From contig NZ_AP020335.1 in NCBI RefSeq assembly GCF_013340845.1, positions 1,550,001 through 1,614,000 of the forward strand: a stretch of 64,000 nucleotides of DNA. The letters run 5' to 3'. A program made the position numbers and the translations under genes. Below are positions 27,329 to 35,053 of this stretch, piece by piece. Below the pieces are notes generated by a model that searched no databases, had not been told where the DNA came from, and saw nothing but the letters and a program-made list of their open reading frames with translations. Source of the DNA: Hydrogenovibrio marinus (GTDB lineage: Bacteria; Pseudomonadota; Gammaproteobacteria; Thiomicrospirales; Thiomicrospiraceae). How positions within the stretch are numbered: position 1 is the stretch's first letter; each line of letters opens with the position of its first letter.

Positions 27329-28144
27329 TTATTTCAACAGACCTAGAACGTTTTGTTGCGATTGGTTCGCTTGAGACAACATGCTCATACCTGCTTGTTG
27401 TAGGATCTGAGTTCTTGCTAAGTTCGCACTTTCAGTCGCAAAGTCTGCATCTTCAATTCGGCTTCTTGCCGCCATGATGTTTTCGTTTACGTTCTTCAAG
27501 TTCGATACGGTGTAGTCCAAACGGTTTTGTACCGCACCGTACTTAGCACGTGTCTTCGCAATCGATACCAACGCACCATCAACCTGTGACATTACACCAA
27601 GTGCAGATGCCGCTGTTTGAATAGTACCTGTTACACCTAATGCAGAAGCTGCTACACGCTTCAATGAGATTTTGATGGTGTTTTGTGAGGCTGTTTCCCA
27701 ACCGGCTTGGATAGAAACAGTTTTACTAGATGCCATCAACTTAACACCGTTAAATTTGGTGGTTGAAGCAATACGCCCCATCTCGATTCTCAACTGAGAA
27801 ACTTCAATGTTCATTTGTGAACGCTGAGCCGAGCTGTAGGTGGCGTTGGTTGCCTGAACCGCTAGCTCACGAACACGGTAAAGCATGTTTACCACTTCTT
27901 CCGCAGCACCATCTACAGTTTGCACCAATGAGATACCATCATTTGCATTACGGATAGCCATTGTGGTACCACGAACTTGTGATGTCATAGACATTACAAC
28001 CGCTTTACCTGCCGCGTCATCCGCTGTTTTGTTGATTCTTAGACCGGAAGTCAAACGCTCCATAGAGGTTGACATTTCTTTTTGAGATCTGTCTAACAGA
28101 CGTACTGCATTTTCAGATGCAATATTAGTATTAATCACTAACAT
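27329..28144 (-). CDS. fliC: Flagellin B (identical to flagellin A)
   Basis: 271 aa, identical in protein and in all 816 coding bases to flagellin A, as read line by line. It carries its own copy of the same ribosome site, sigma-28 promoter and upstream terminator. It has the same short D0/D1-only architecture. The flagellin A, B, C array is in tandem on the minus strand; dosage or recombination-based maintenance is likely (inference). Confidence 0.97.
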   Translation of the reverse strand: MLVINTNIASENAVRLLDRSQKEMSTSMERLTSGLRINKTADDAAGKAVVMSMTSQVRGTTMAIRNANDGISLVQTVDGAAEEVVNMLYRVRELAVQATNATYSSAQRSQMNIEVSQLRIEMGRIASTTKFNGVKLMASSKTVSIQAGWETASQNTIKISLKRVAASALGVTGTIQTAASALGVMSQVDGALVSIAKTRAKYGAVQNRLDYTVSNLKNVNENIMAARSRIEDADFATESANLARTQILQQAGMSMLSQANQSQQNVLGLLK

Positions 28145-28222
28145 GGTGATTCTCCTTGTGTGTGTTGTGTGTGTATCTTTTTATATATTTATGTGAGGCA
28201 TTCTTTGCTGCCTTCAACTTAT

Positions 28223-28249
28223 TTATCGGCAGTAAAACAAATGCTTTAG
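28223..28249 (-). promoter_or_regulatory. Sigma-28 promoter of flagellin B
   Basis: Same sequence as the flagellin A promoter: CTAAAG box and perfect GCCGATAA on the minus strand. Confidence 0.85.
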
Positions 28250-28364
28250 TTTTTTTACTAAAAAAATCTATATTTTTTTCAACAACTTAGAAAAATCAAT
28301 GAAAAATAATGCTTTGATCACACTGAATTAGATATGAAAAATAATGAGCATGGACGTACATGGC

Positions 28365-28384
28365 AAAATCTGCCAGGTTGGGGA
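28365..28384 (+). repeat. Dispersed element, copy 4
   Basis: AAAATCTGCCAGGTTGGGGA, the duplicate of copy 3, 37 bp downstream (minus strand) of the flagellin C terminator. Confidence 0.9.
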
Positions 28385-28420
28385 AACGGAGGTCGTTTGG
28401 AAAAGCTAAAAGCGGGAATA

Positions 28421-28455
28421 AAAAAAACGGCAAGCCATTTCTGAACAATGCCGTT
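28421..28455 (-). terminator. Terminator downstream of flagellin C
   Basis: Minus strand AACGGCA, 16-nt loop, TGCCGTT and a T-run; duplicate of the one at 26984. About 190 bp past the flagellin C stop. Confidence 0.8.
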
Positions 28456-28484
28456 AACACACAAGGGAAACCTTGAGAATAATT

Positions 28485-28501
28485 GCTGTAAGGGTTACAG
28501 C
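28485..28501. other. Compact hairpin in the flagellin C 3' region
   Basis: GCTGTAA-GGG-TTACAGC, a perfect 7-bp stem with a 3-nt loop. No T-run on the minus strand; may protect the mRNA 3' end. Confidence 0.5.
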
Positions 28502-28606
28502 TATCTTTTATTCAAAATCTATCATCTGAATATTGAATGCATTTAAAAACACATTTACTTTATTTCTAAAGCAAGAGAACTAAGGTAGATATGTTTTATA
28601 AAGGGA

Positions 28607-28632
28607 TAAGCCAGAGCTGTTGCCCTGGCTTA
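28607..28632. other. Hairpin immediately after flagellin C
   Basis: TAAGCCAG and CTGGCTTA form an 8-bp stem with a 10-nt loop, 10 bp past the stop codon. Weak T-run, so a partial terminator or stabilising element. Confidence 0.55.
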
Positions 28633-28641
28633 AGACTTCAC

Positions 28642-29460
28642 TTATCGAAGTAAGCTTAGTACGTTTTGTTGCGATTGGTTCGCTTGAGACAACATACTCA
28701 TACCTGCTTGTTGTAGGATCTGAGTTCTTGCCAAGTTCGCACTTTCAGTCGCAAAGTTAGCATCTTCGATTCGGCTTCTTGCCGCCATGATGTTTTCGTT
28801 TACGTTCTGCAAGTTCGATACTGTGTAGTCCAAACGGTTTTGTACCGCACCGTACTTCGCACGAGTTTTTGCGATTGACCCTAGGGCTGCATCAACCTGT
28901 GACATTACACCTAGTGCTGAAGCTGCTGTCTGGATAGTACCAGTTACACCTAAAGCAGATGCGTTCATAGTTTTAAGTGAGATTTTAACTGTGTTTTGAG
29001 AAGCAGTTTCCCAACCAGCTTGGATGGAAACAGTCTTACTAGACGCCATCAACTTAACACCGTTAAATTTAGTGGTTGAAGCGATACGGTTCATCTCGAT
29101 TCTCAACTGAGAAACTTCAAGGTTCATTTGTGAACGCTGAGCTGAACTGTAGGTGGCGTTGGATGCCTGAACCGCTAGCTCACGAACACGATAAAGCATG
29201 TTTACCGTTTCTTCTGCAGCACCGTCAACAGTCTGTACAAGAGAAATACCATCATTTGCGTTACGGATAGCCATTGTGGTACCACGAACCTGTGATGTCA
29301 TAGACATTACAACCGCTTTACCTGCCGCGTCATCCGCAGTTTTGTTGATACGTAGACCAGAAGTCAAACGTTCCATAGAGGTAGACATTTCTTTTTGAGA
29401 TCTGTCCAACAAACGTACTGCATTTTCAGCAGCGATATTTGTGTTGATTACCATAGCCAT
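28642..29460 (-). CDS. fliC: Flagellin C (divergent third flagellin)
   Basis: 272 aa from the ATG at 29460 (GGGAG upstream). It matches flagellins A and B over its full length with scattered changes (IAAENA for IASENA, EETVNML for EEVVNML, KTMNASALG for KRVAASALG, NVLSLLR at the end). Its upstream sequence is unlike that of A and B, so its promoter evolved separately though it is still sigma-28 type. It may be the ancestral or specialised filament subunit (inference). Confidence 0.96.
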   Translation of the reverse strand: MAMVINTNIAAENAVRLLDRSQKEMSTSMERLTSGLRINKTADDAAGKAVVMSMTSQVRGTTMAIRNANDGISLVQTVDGAAEETVNMLYRVRELAVQASNATYSSAQRSQMNLEVSQLRIEMNRIASTTKFNGVKLMASSKTVSIQAGWETASQNTVKISLKTMNASALGVTGTIQTAASALGVMSQVDAALGSIAKTRAKYGAVQNRLDYTVSNLQNVNENIMAARSRIEDANFATESANLARTQILQQAGMSMLSQANQSQQNVLSLLR

Positions 29461-29561
29461 AATACTTACTCCCAAGTGGTTACTTTAGATATAGCTAAAT
29501 TTGCTATGTCCTAAACACTTCACGCTAATTCAGTATTTAAAACATTTTCCTTTCAGTTTAG

Positions 29562-29588
29562 TTATCGGGTAAGAAATTAAAAACTTGA
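29562..29588 (-). promoter_or_regulatory. Sigma-28 promoter of flagellin C
   Basis: Minus strand TCAAGTTT, 11-bp spacer, CCCGATAA; one mismatch from the -10 consensus and exact spacing. Confidence 0.85.
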
Positions 29589-29801
29589 ACAGAATTGAGA
29601 AAAAAAACAAAAAAAATATATTTTTATATAAATATCAATAACTTAACATTTGTCTTTTTATTGCCACTTTTAGTCAATCATCTTTAAAATCAAGGATTAA
29701 GCAGCGTTAATAGCTATGATACGCGTGGAAAAGAACATATATAGTTAGGCGTAATAAAGAGGTTAAACACAACAAAGGTCGAAAAACCAAACATCAGAAA
29801 C

Positions 29802-29833
29802 AAAAAACGCAAAGAATTTTCATTCTCTGCGTT
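29802..29833 (-). terminator. Terminator of flaG
   Basis: Minus strand AACGCAGAGAAT-GAAA-ATTCTTTGCGTT, a 12-bp stem with one mismatch and a GAAA tetraloop, followed by TTTTTG. Confidence 0.88.
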
Positions 29834-29861
29834 CTTTAGCGAAAAGGACAAACTTATATAA

Positions 29862-30389
29862 TCAAGCGGATTCGCTAATAATATTACCTATAGCACTTGA
29901 AACACTTCTCGAATCTGTTGCACTACTTAAGGGTTGCGACGAATTCACACGATCCAAGTACTCAGTCAATCGCCTTGCGACATGCAAAAAGTCTTCAGAC
30001 GGATACTGCTTAATGACTTTATGTGTCGTGGAATCAATCAGCGAAAAATAGGTCAATCCGCTCACTTCGTCCTTTTTAAATTGCATTTGGTTATTCAGCT
30101 GCGCCAACTTGTTGTTCAATATCTCCATTGCCAGCTTATTGTCCTTACTAGAAGAACTGCTACTGGATGCTGGAGTCGACGTAGCCTGTGGCTGCTTTGA
30201 ATGCGTAGAAGATATAGCCGCATTAATCGCTACCTGCTGCGCGCTGACAGACGTCGTCACTTTTTTTGTGCTAGCGCCACTAACTTTTCCAGCATCTTGG
30301 ATTACGCCAGAAGATGCCGCTGTTTGAGCACTAACATCAATACTTTTATATTGCGTATCCGCAGATATAGAGTTTTGTAGAGTGTTCAT
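29862..30389 (-). CDS. flaG: FlaG-family protein
   Basis: 175 aa from the ATG at 30389 (AGGTG upstream); an in-frame start five codons upstream is less likely. The last ~90 residues are the FlaG domain (LNNQMQFKKDEVSGLTYFSL; VIKQYPSEDFLHVARRL). The N-terminal half is Ser/Ala/Thr-rich and disordered. FlaG influences filament length in several polar flagellates; it lies beside flagellins here as in Vibrio. It is divergent from maf1. Confidence 0.88.
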   Translation of the reverse strand: MNTLQNSISADTQYKSIDVSAQTAASSGVIQDAGKVSGASTKKVTTSVSAQQVAINAAISSTHSKQPQATSTPASSSSSSSKDNKLAMEILNNKLAQLNNQMQFKKDEVSGLTYFSLIDSTTHKVIKQYPSEDFLHVARRLTEYLDRVNSSQPLSSATDSRSVSSAIGNIISESA

Positions 30390-30619
30390 GACTCTCACCT
30401 TCATCTAGTAATGTGTAGCGACTTTCGTTAACGTCTTTGATAATTATCTTAACAAAATCCATATGTTATGTCACAAATTCCATTTTCTGGCTAACAGGCC
30501 GTTACGCTTAATTTATTTGTCCTCAACATCGTTAACGGCGGGTATTTATATATCTTTAGAAAAAAAACTTAATTTTTTTTCAATTTTTTTTGGCATACTT
30601 CCTGTTATCACCGTGAAAG

Positions 30620-30634
30620 CCTTTAAATTAAAGG
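30620..30634. promoter_or_regulatory. Palindrome upstream of maf1
   Basis: CCTTTAA-A-TTAAAGG, perfect 7-bp inverted repeat. It could be an operator; the protein is unknown. Confidence 0.45.
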
Positions 30635-30644
30635 ATTCTTACCC

Positions 30645-30666
30645 AAAAATTTTCATGAAAATTTTT
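30645..30666. promoter_or_regulatory. 22-bp perfect palindrome upstream of maf1
   Basis: AAAAATTTTC followed by ATGAAAATTTTT reads the same on both strands. It lies 25 bp before the maf1 ATG, where a stem in the mRNA leader or a bound protein could control expression. Confidence 0.5.
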
Positions 30667-30691
30667 TAAAAAAAGAGCAAGTGATTTACAT

Positions 30692-33175
30692 ATGAATAGC
30701 ATCGATACCTCAAAACTCTATACGAACGCTTTTGGAGACAACTATTTCCAGGAAATAAACCAAAACGCTTTTGATACAGTCGGTGCCACTTCGACCTTCA
30801 ATAAGGTTTTCAGCAAAACCCTTGATGTGGACAACATGCTATTCATTATCGTTGGCTCTGATTCGGGACTGCTTATTCCCTACCTGCAACAATTCCATAA
30901 AGATCGAGGCCGCCATTACATCATTATGGAGCGCCCTGAAATCATTGACTACATACAAGATCGCTTTAAAATCGATGAAGATATAATTGACCTGCAACCG
31001 ATGGATATGGATTTTGGCGTACTGCATGACTTATATACGGATTACGTGTCCCACAACCGATACATGTTGTTACGATCTCTTGCGGTGATTGATGGTAAAA
31101 GTCAAACCTACACCACCCACTGGGATCAGGCATTAGATAGATACAACATTTTCGCTTCCTCGGAAAGCGGTTATGCCATCAACAATATCTTCATCGACAG
31201 TCAACTCAGAAACCTAGCATCCAACAATATGCCACTGGCCAACCTTGGTCGTGCCTTGGAAGGCACAACTTCTATTATTATGGGGGGCGGGCCTTCTTTA
31301 GATGACAGCATCGGCTGGATTAAAGAAAACCAGGATAGACTGGTTATTTTCGCGGCTGCCCGTATTGCAAACCGTTTGAAAAAAGAAGGCATTCAGCCAG
31401 ATTTCTTTGTATCGGTTGACCCACATGATGTGAGCTATGACAACAGCAAACAAATTCTTCAGTTCGGCGATACGGCGATATTGGTTCACTCCAACAACGT
31501 CAACAGCAAACTTGTTGCGGAGTGGACAGGGCTTCATGCTTATTTAGGGTTGATGTTTCCTTGGCGAGACTCATTACATGAGCAACCAGAAAACCTCACC
31601 ACCGTTGGTCCAACGGTGACCAATACCATGGCATCGGTTGCAGGTTATTTAGGATCCGAACAGATTATCTTCTCAGGTGTTGATTTCTGTTATGGCGAAA
31701 ACGGTAAAAGCTACGAGTCCGAAAGCCTTGAGTCGAAAACTGGGAAATACTTAGATACGGCAACCAACCGCGTCAAGACCTATTCCGGGCGCATTGCGGA
31801 AACCACACCAAGCTTTGCCAATGCCCGACAAGGGATGGAAGAACTGGTTGCCCACGCAATTGAGTTCTTTGGCAATAAATTCTTTACACTCAGCCCAGAA
31901 ACAGCGCTGATGGAAAATGTCGCTTATAGCCGCCCAGAAGAAATCGTTCTGCCTGAGACCCAAAAAGCCGATGCCGTTCAGACAATGAAAGACATCCTGC
32001 ATTTTGATTTGAACGACTATAAAAAACACTTGGACTACGCCAAAACCTATTGCCAGGAAATGCGAGATATTTGTAAAGATGCCGTTAAAGAAGCGAAAAA
32101 CGGTAAGAAAATCGCGAAGAAACTTTTCGTTAACCTTGATGAAACCGACAAACTGACCCAAGAAATCATCTTGTCTCAGAAAAACACCACACACATCATG
32201 GGTGAGCATTCGGAGTTTATCTTCAACTACTCTATCAAAGCCTACAAAGAGTTTATGAACCCGAGTATCAAAGAAGACAATATGACTCGTGATGACATCA
32301 AAAACTCTTTCATCCATTATTTCAACGGCATCATCAACTCTGCGATTCCCCTGCGTAAATCCATTGAAACGGCGATTACCCGTCTCAACCATCGTATTAA
32401 CGAAACCAAAGGGACTAAATCCTTTACCAAATTGATTGAAAAATGGCAGGAATACCAAGAAGAAGGTCGCCCGCTTGTTTGGTTGAAAATGAATGGCCTG
32501 TCAATTGATGACTTGACTGAAGAACAGCAAAGCACACTAAAAAAAGTGCTTGATGCGTTTAACGAAGAGTTGCAACGCACTGAAACCAAACTCAGCCAAC
32601 AGTTGAAGTCTCAAGGTGACAATATTGGCGCGCTATATGAACGTATCAAACGTTACTTCTCGGAAAACCGTCCTTACGAGCTGGAAGAGCTGATCAACTA
32701 CATTGCGGAAAAAGACTTGTCCTACTCTGAAGATCTCTGTCACATAGGAACAGGTTATCTTTATGAATTAAAAGACATGCCGGATGATGCCGTAGACCGC
32801 TTCATTCAAATCAAAGACAACAAGCTTTTGCTTGAAGGCTTAAAACGTGTACTCAACATTCTGTTGATGAAGAAAGACTATGACAATGCGCTTAACACGC
32901 TGGAAGTTTTGACACATTATTCCGACGAATTCTTTGTCTCTTATGCTGACATGTTAGCGGCGATGGGCGACGGTTCCAGTGCGGTAGAAATCTATTTCCA
33001 CTACCTGCAAAAGCATGCTGACGATGCCGCTACCTGGATTAAGGTCGCCAAACTGCTGATTCACTTAAACATTCAAGAAGAAGCGATAGAGGCCATCAAT
33101 AAGATCAAGGCACTTGAGCCAGACAATTCCGTTTCCGACGAATTGATGGCTCTGGCCACTCAGCCCAGACACTAG
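30692..33175 (+). CDS. Motility-associated glycosyltransferase Maf1 (DUF115), long form
   Basis: 827 aa. The central Maf/DUF115 domain shows GGGPSLDDSI (198-207) and FVSVDPHDVSYDN, the nucleotide-sugar-binding-like core found in flagellin Pse/Leg transferases. The C-terminal ~150 residues are TPR-like (YNALNTLEVLTHYSDEF-type helical repeats; final LLIHLNIQEEAIEAINKIKA), suited to holding flagellin. It probably moves the nonulosonic acid made by the neighbouring genes onto flagellin in the cytoplasm. It is the only plus-strand gene in the ~57 kb of flagellar locus. Confidence 0.85.
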   Translation: MNSIDTSKLYTNAFGDNYFQEINQNAFDTVGATSTFNKVFSKTLDVDNMLFIIVGSDSGLLIPYLQQFHKDRGRHYIIMERPEIIDYIQDRFKIDEDIIDLQPMDMDFGVLHDLYTDYVSHNRYMLLRSLAVIDGKSQTYTTHWDQALDRYNIFASSESGYAINNIFIDSQLRNLASNNMPLANLGRALEGTTSIIMGGGPSLDDSIGWIKENQDRLVIFAAARIANRLKKEGIQPDFFVSVDPHDVSYDNSKQILQFGDTAILVHSNNVNSKLVAEWTGLHAYLGLMFPWRDSLHEQPENLTTVGPTVTNTMASVAGYLGSEQIIFSGVDFCYGENGKSYESESLESKTGKYLDTATNRVKTYSGRIAETTPSFANARQGMEELVAHAIEFFGNKFFTLSPETALMENVAYSRPEEIVLPETQKADAVQTMKDILHFDLNDYKKHLDYAKTYCQEMRDICKDAVKEAKNGKKIAKKLFVNLDETDKLTQEIILSQKNTTHIMGEHSEFIFNYSIKAYKEFMNPSIKEDNMTRDDIKNSFIHYFNGIINSAIPLRKSIETAITRLNHRINETKGTKSFTKLIEKWQEYQEEGRPLVWLKMNGLSIDDLTEEQQSTLKKVLDAFNEELQRTETKLSQQLKSQGDNIGALYERIKRYFSENRPYELEELINYIAEKDLSYSEDLCHIGTGYLYELKDMPDDAVDRFIQIKDNKLLLEGLKRVLNILLMKKDYDNALNTLEVLTHYSDEFFVSYADMLAAMGDGSSAVEIYFHYLQKHADDAATWIKVAKLLIHLNIQEEAIEAINKIKALEPDNSVSDELMALATQPRH

Positions 33176-33181
33176 TGCACA

Positions 33182-33208
33182 AAAAAGCCGACATAACGTC
33201 GGCTTTTT
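33182..33208. terminator. Bidirectional terminator between maf1 and ptmE
   Basis: AAAAAGCCGAC-ATAAC-GTCGGCTTTTT, an 11-bp stem with T-runs on both strands between convergent genes. Confidence 0.93.
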
Positions 33209-33233
33209 ACTTTGTAAACACAAGAGACTTTAA

Positions 33234-34295
33234 CTACTTAAAATAGACCTCATAGTCTGCCTGGGCTTGTTCATAGTCTGGAATATGCCCAATATCCATC
33301 CAATATTCTGTCAGCGGGAATCCCCCTGAGTTTTGACCATCCGCAATGACATCATCAACCAATGTTGGCATATCAAAAAACGCGTTATCAGGAATTCTGC
33401 CCAACGCACCCGGAGACAAACAATAAATACCGGCATTCACAAAATAACGGTAAATCGGTTTCTCGACCAGTTGATTGATATACGGCCCTTCCATTTCAAT
33501 CACGCCATAAGGTACTTGATGTGAATATTCTCTGACACAAGTTGTGACCGTATTCTTATGTTCTTGATGAAACTCCAGCAAAGAACGGAAATCGACCTTG
33601 GTCAGCAAATCACCATTCATCACAATCAAAGGTTCATCTACCGATTTCGCAGGCTCTGGCAATAGACTCAATGCCCCTGCCGTGCCTAATGGTTTAGTTT
33701 CCTCGATGTAGGTGATATGTATCCCCCACTGCTTTCCGTCACCAAAATATTGGCGAATTTTATCACCCAAATAGTTGATGCAAAAATAGAACTCGGTAAA
33801 CCCTTGATCGGCGATATGCTTGACGATGGTTTCCAAAATCGGTTGATTACCGACTGGCAACATTGGTTTTGGAATTGTCTCGGTTAAAGGTCTTAAACGC
33901 ATTCCCAAACCACCCAGCATCAATACAACCGGGTTGTTGCGTCGTGGCGTAGATTGGGTTTTGTGATAATAAAGTGCAACGATTTGTTTGTTGTCATTCA
34001 AGATCGGCAAGTGTCGCAACGAGCGACGTTTGATGTGCTGGCGCCAGACAATCTCGGTTTCCGATTCATAACCTACGGTCGGGCTTTTATTCGCTACACT
34101 GGTGATCAGGCTGTCCAGCGTTTCACCTCGTAGCAAACCACGGCGGATGTCTCCGTCCGTTACCGTTCCTTTTAATTGCTGGTGTTCGTCCACTACCAAA
34201 ACGATTTGCATCGCCTGTTGGTCAAGCACGGTCAATGCTTCACGAACGGTTGCGCTTTCATCAATTGCAATCATCTGCCAATCAAACAAATCCAT
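33234..34295 (-). CDS. ptmE: CBS-domain sugar nucleotidyltransferase, PtmE-like
   Basis: 353 aa. Two CBS repeats occupy ~8-120 and a nucleotidyltransferase domain ~122-350 with GGLGMRLRPLTETIPKPM and VMNGDLLTKVDF. This arrangement matches PtmE, which makes GDP-glucosamine at the head of the GDP-linked legionaminic acid route of Campylobacter. Last gene of the wbpG-to-ptmE operon. The GDP specificity is inferred from domain order and the leg genes around it. Confidence 0.85.
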   Translation of the reverse strand: MDLFDWQMIAIDESATVREALTVLDQQAMQIVLVVDEHQQLKGTVTDGDIRRGLLRGETLDSLITSVANKSPTVGYESETEIVWRQHIKRRSLRHLPILNDNKQIVALYYHKTQSTPRRNNPVVLMLGGLGMRLRPLTETIPKPMLPVGNQPILETIVKHIADQGFTEFYFCINYLGDKIRQYFGDGKQWGIHITYIEETKPLGTAGALSLLPEPAKSVDEPLIVMNGDLLTKVDFRSLLEFHQEHKNTVTTCVREYSHQVPYGVIEMEGPYINQLVEKPIYRYFVNAGIYCLSPGALGRIPDNAFFDMPTLVDDVIADGQNSGGFPLTEYWMDIGHIPDYEQAQADYEVYFK

Positions 34296-34307
34296 CGCAC
34301 CGCCCTC

Positions 34308-35024
34308 TTATTTAAGCTGCATCTGACGCATTTTCAACAAGGCTTCAACTTGGAATACGTCTGTCAAATCGTCGATATCGACACCGGAAATACAATCCAT
34401 CACAAACAGTTCGGATTCCCCTTCTCCAGTAAACTCCCCCTTTTCCCGCAACCATTGCGGCGTCACAATATAGATAGCGCCGTTAATGACATAATAGTCA
34501 TTGGTGTAATCCTGACGGCGAGAAACAAACTTCTCCGGTTTGGCAAGATATTGCCACTCACCGTCTTGTTGCTGGATACATTTAAATGGGTGCTCCTTCA
34601 TCGGCTGAACACTGACCAACGACTGCTTGTCACTCGCCAGGAACTGCTCAATGGCATCATCCATTTCCTCTACGGTTCTCAATGGAGACGTCGGCTGAAG
34701 CAAGATAATTGCATCGGGCAATTCATTTCTTTCTTCTAACCAATCAAGGGCATGCAACACCGCTTCTGCGGTGGTCGTGTGATCTTCTGCAAGCGATGCT
34801 GGGCGAATATAGTTCACCTTTACACCAAGGCTTTCTGCATAACGGTTGATCTCCACGTCTTCACTCGACATCATCAACTTAGTGATATGACGGCTTTTCT
34901 GCGCTTCATCAATGGTGTATTGCAATAGCGGTTTGTCTAAAATCGGATAAAGGTTCTTTCCGATCAACCCTTTAGAGCCACCTCTTGCTGGAATCAAGGC
35001 TAAGATATTTGCCTGTTGTGTCAT
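34308..35024 (-). CDS. legF: CMP-nonulosonate (legionaminate) cytidylyltransferase
   Basis: 238 aa. Begins with the NeuA-type signature ALIPARGGSKGLIGKNL and contains LLQPTSPLRTVEEMDDAI. It charges a nine-carbon acidic sugar with CMP for transfer. Context (LegI, LegG, LegC, LegB, PtmE) points to legionaminic acid rather than sialic or pseudaminic acid. 12 bp upstream of ptmE. Confidence 0.88.
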   Translation of the reverse strand: MTQQANILALIPARGGSKGLIGKNLYPILDKPLLQYTIDEAQKSRHITKLMMSSEDVEINRYAESLGVKVNYIRPASLAEDHTTTAEAVLHALDWLEERNELPDAIILLQPTSPLRTVEEMDDAIEQFLASDKQSLVSVQPMKEHPFKCIQQQDGEWQYLAKPEKFVSRRQDYTNDYYVINGAIYIVTPQWLREKGEFTGEGESELFVMDCISGVDIDDLTDVFQVEALLKMRQMQLK

Positions 35025-35053
35025 CCGTGTTCCCTTAGTGTGTCATTGTTTTT

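Larger units (their letters stand above)
28145..28641. other. 497-bp region between flagellins B and C
   Basis: 28145-28466 is the second copy of the duplicated promoter block (dinucleotide tract 28157-28175, sigma-28 promoter, dispersed element copy 4, terminator). 28467-28641 is unique 3' sequence of flagellin C with two hairpins (28485-28501 and 28607-28632). No gene seen. Confidence 0.8.
29461..29861. other. 401-bp region between flagellin C and flaG
   Basis: Holds the sigma-28 promoter of flagellin C (29562-29588), a very A/T-rich stretch (about 29588-29660) and the flaG terminator (29802-29833). I see no coding sequence between them. Confidence 0.75.
30390..30691. other. 302-bp divergent region between flaG and maf1
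   Basis: Extremely A/T-rich toward maf1. Contains two perfect palindromes at 30620-30634 and 30645-30666 just ahead of maf1. No clear sigma-28 or sigma-54 promoter was found for either gene. Confidence 0.65.

Noticed and set aside
25891-28144. The flagellin duplication as an assembly artefact
   Set aside because: The two upstream blocks differ at five places and each copy has its own unique downstream sequence, so two real copies are more likely; raw reads would be needed for proof.
30591-30606. TTGGCATACTTCCTGTT upstream of maf1 as a sigma-54 promoter
   Set aside because: The -12 position is GT instead of GC, so the match is too weak to call.
31751-32458. Long open frame (235 codons) antisense to maf1
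   Set aside because: It mirrors the codon bias of maf1, has no ribosome site or recognisable domain, and lies wholly inside a well-supported gene.
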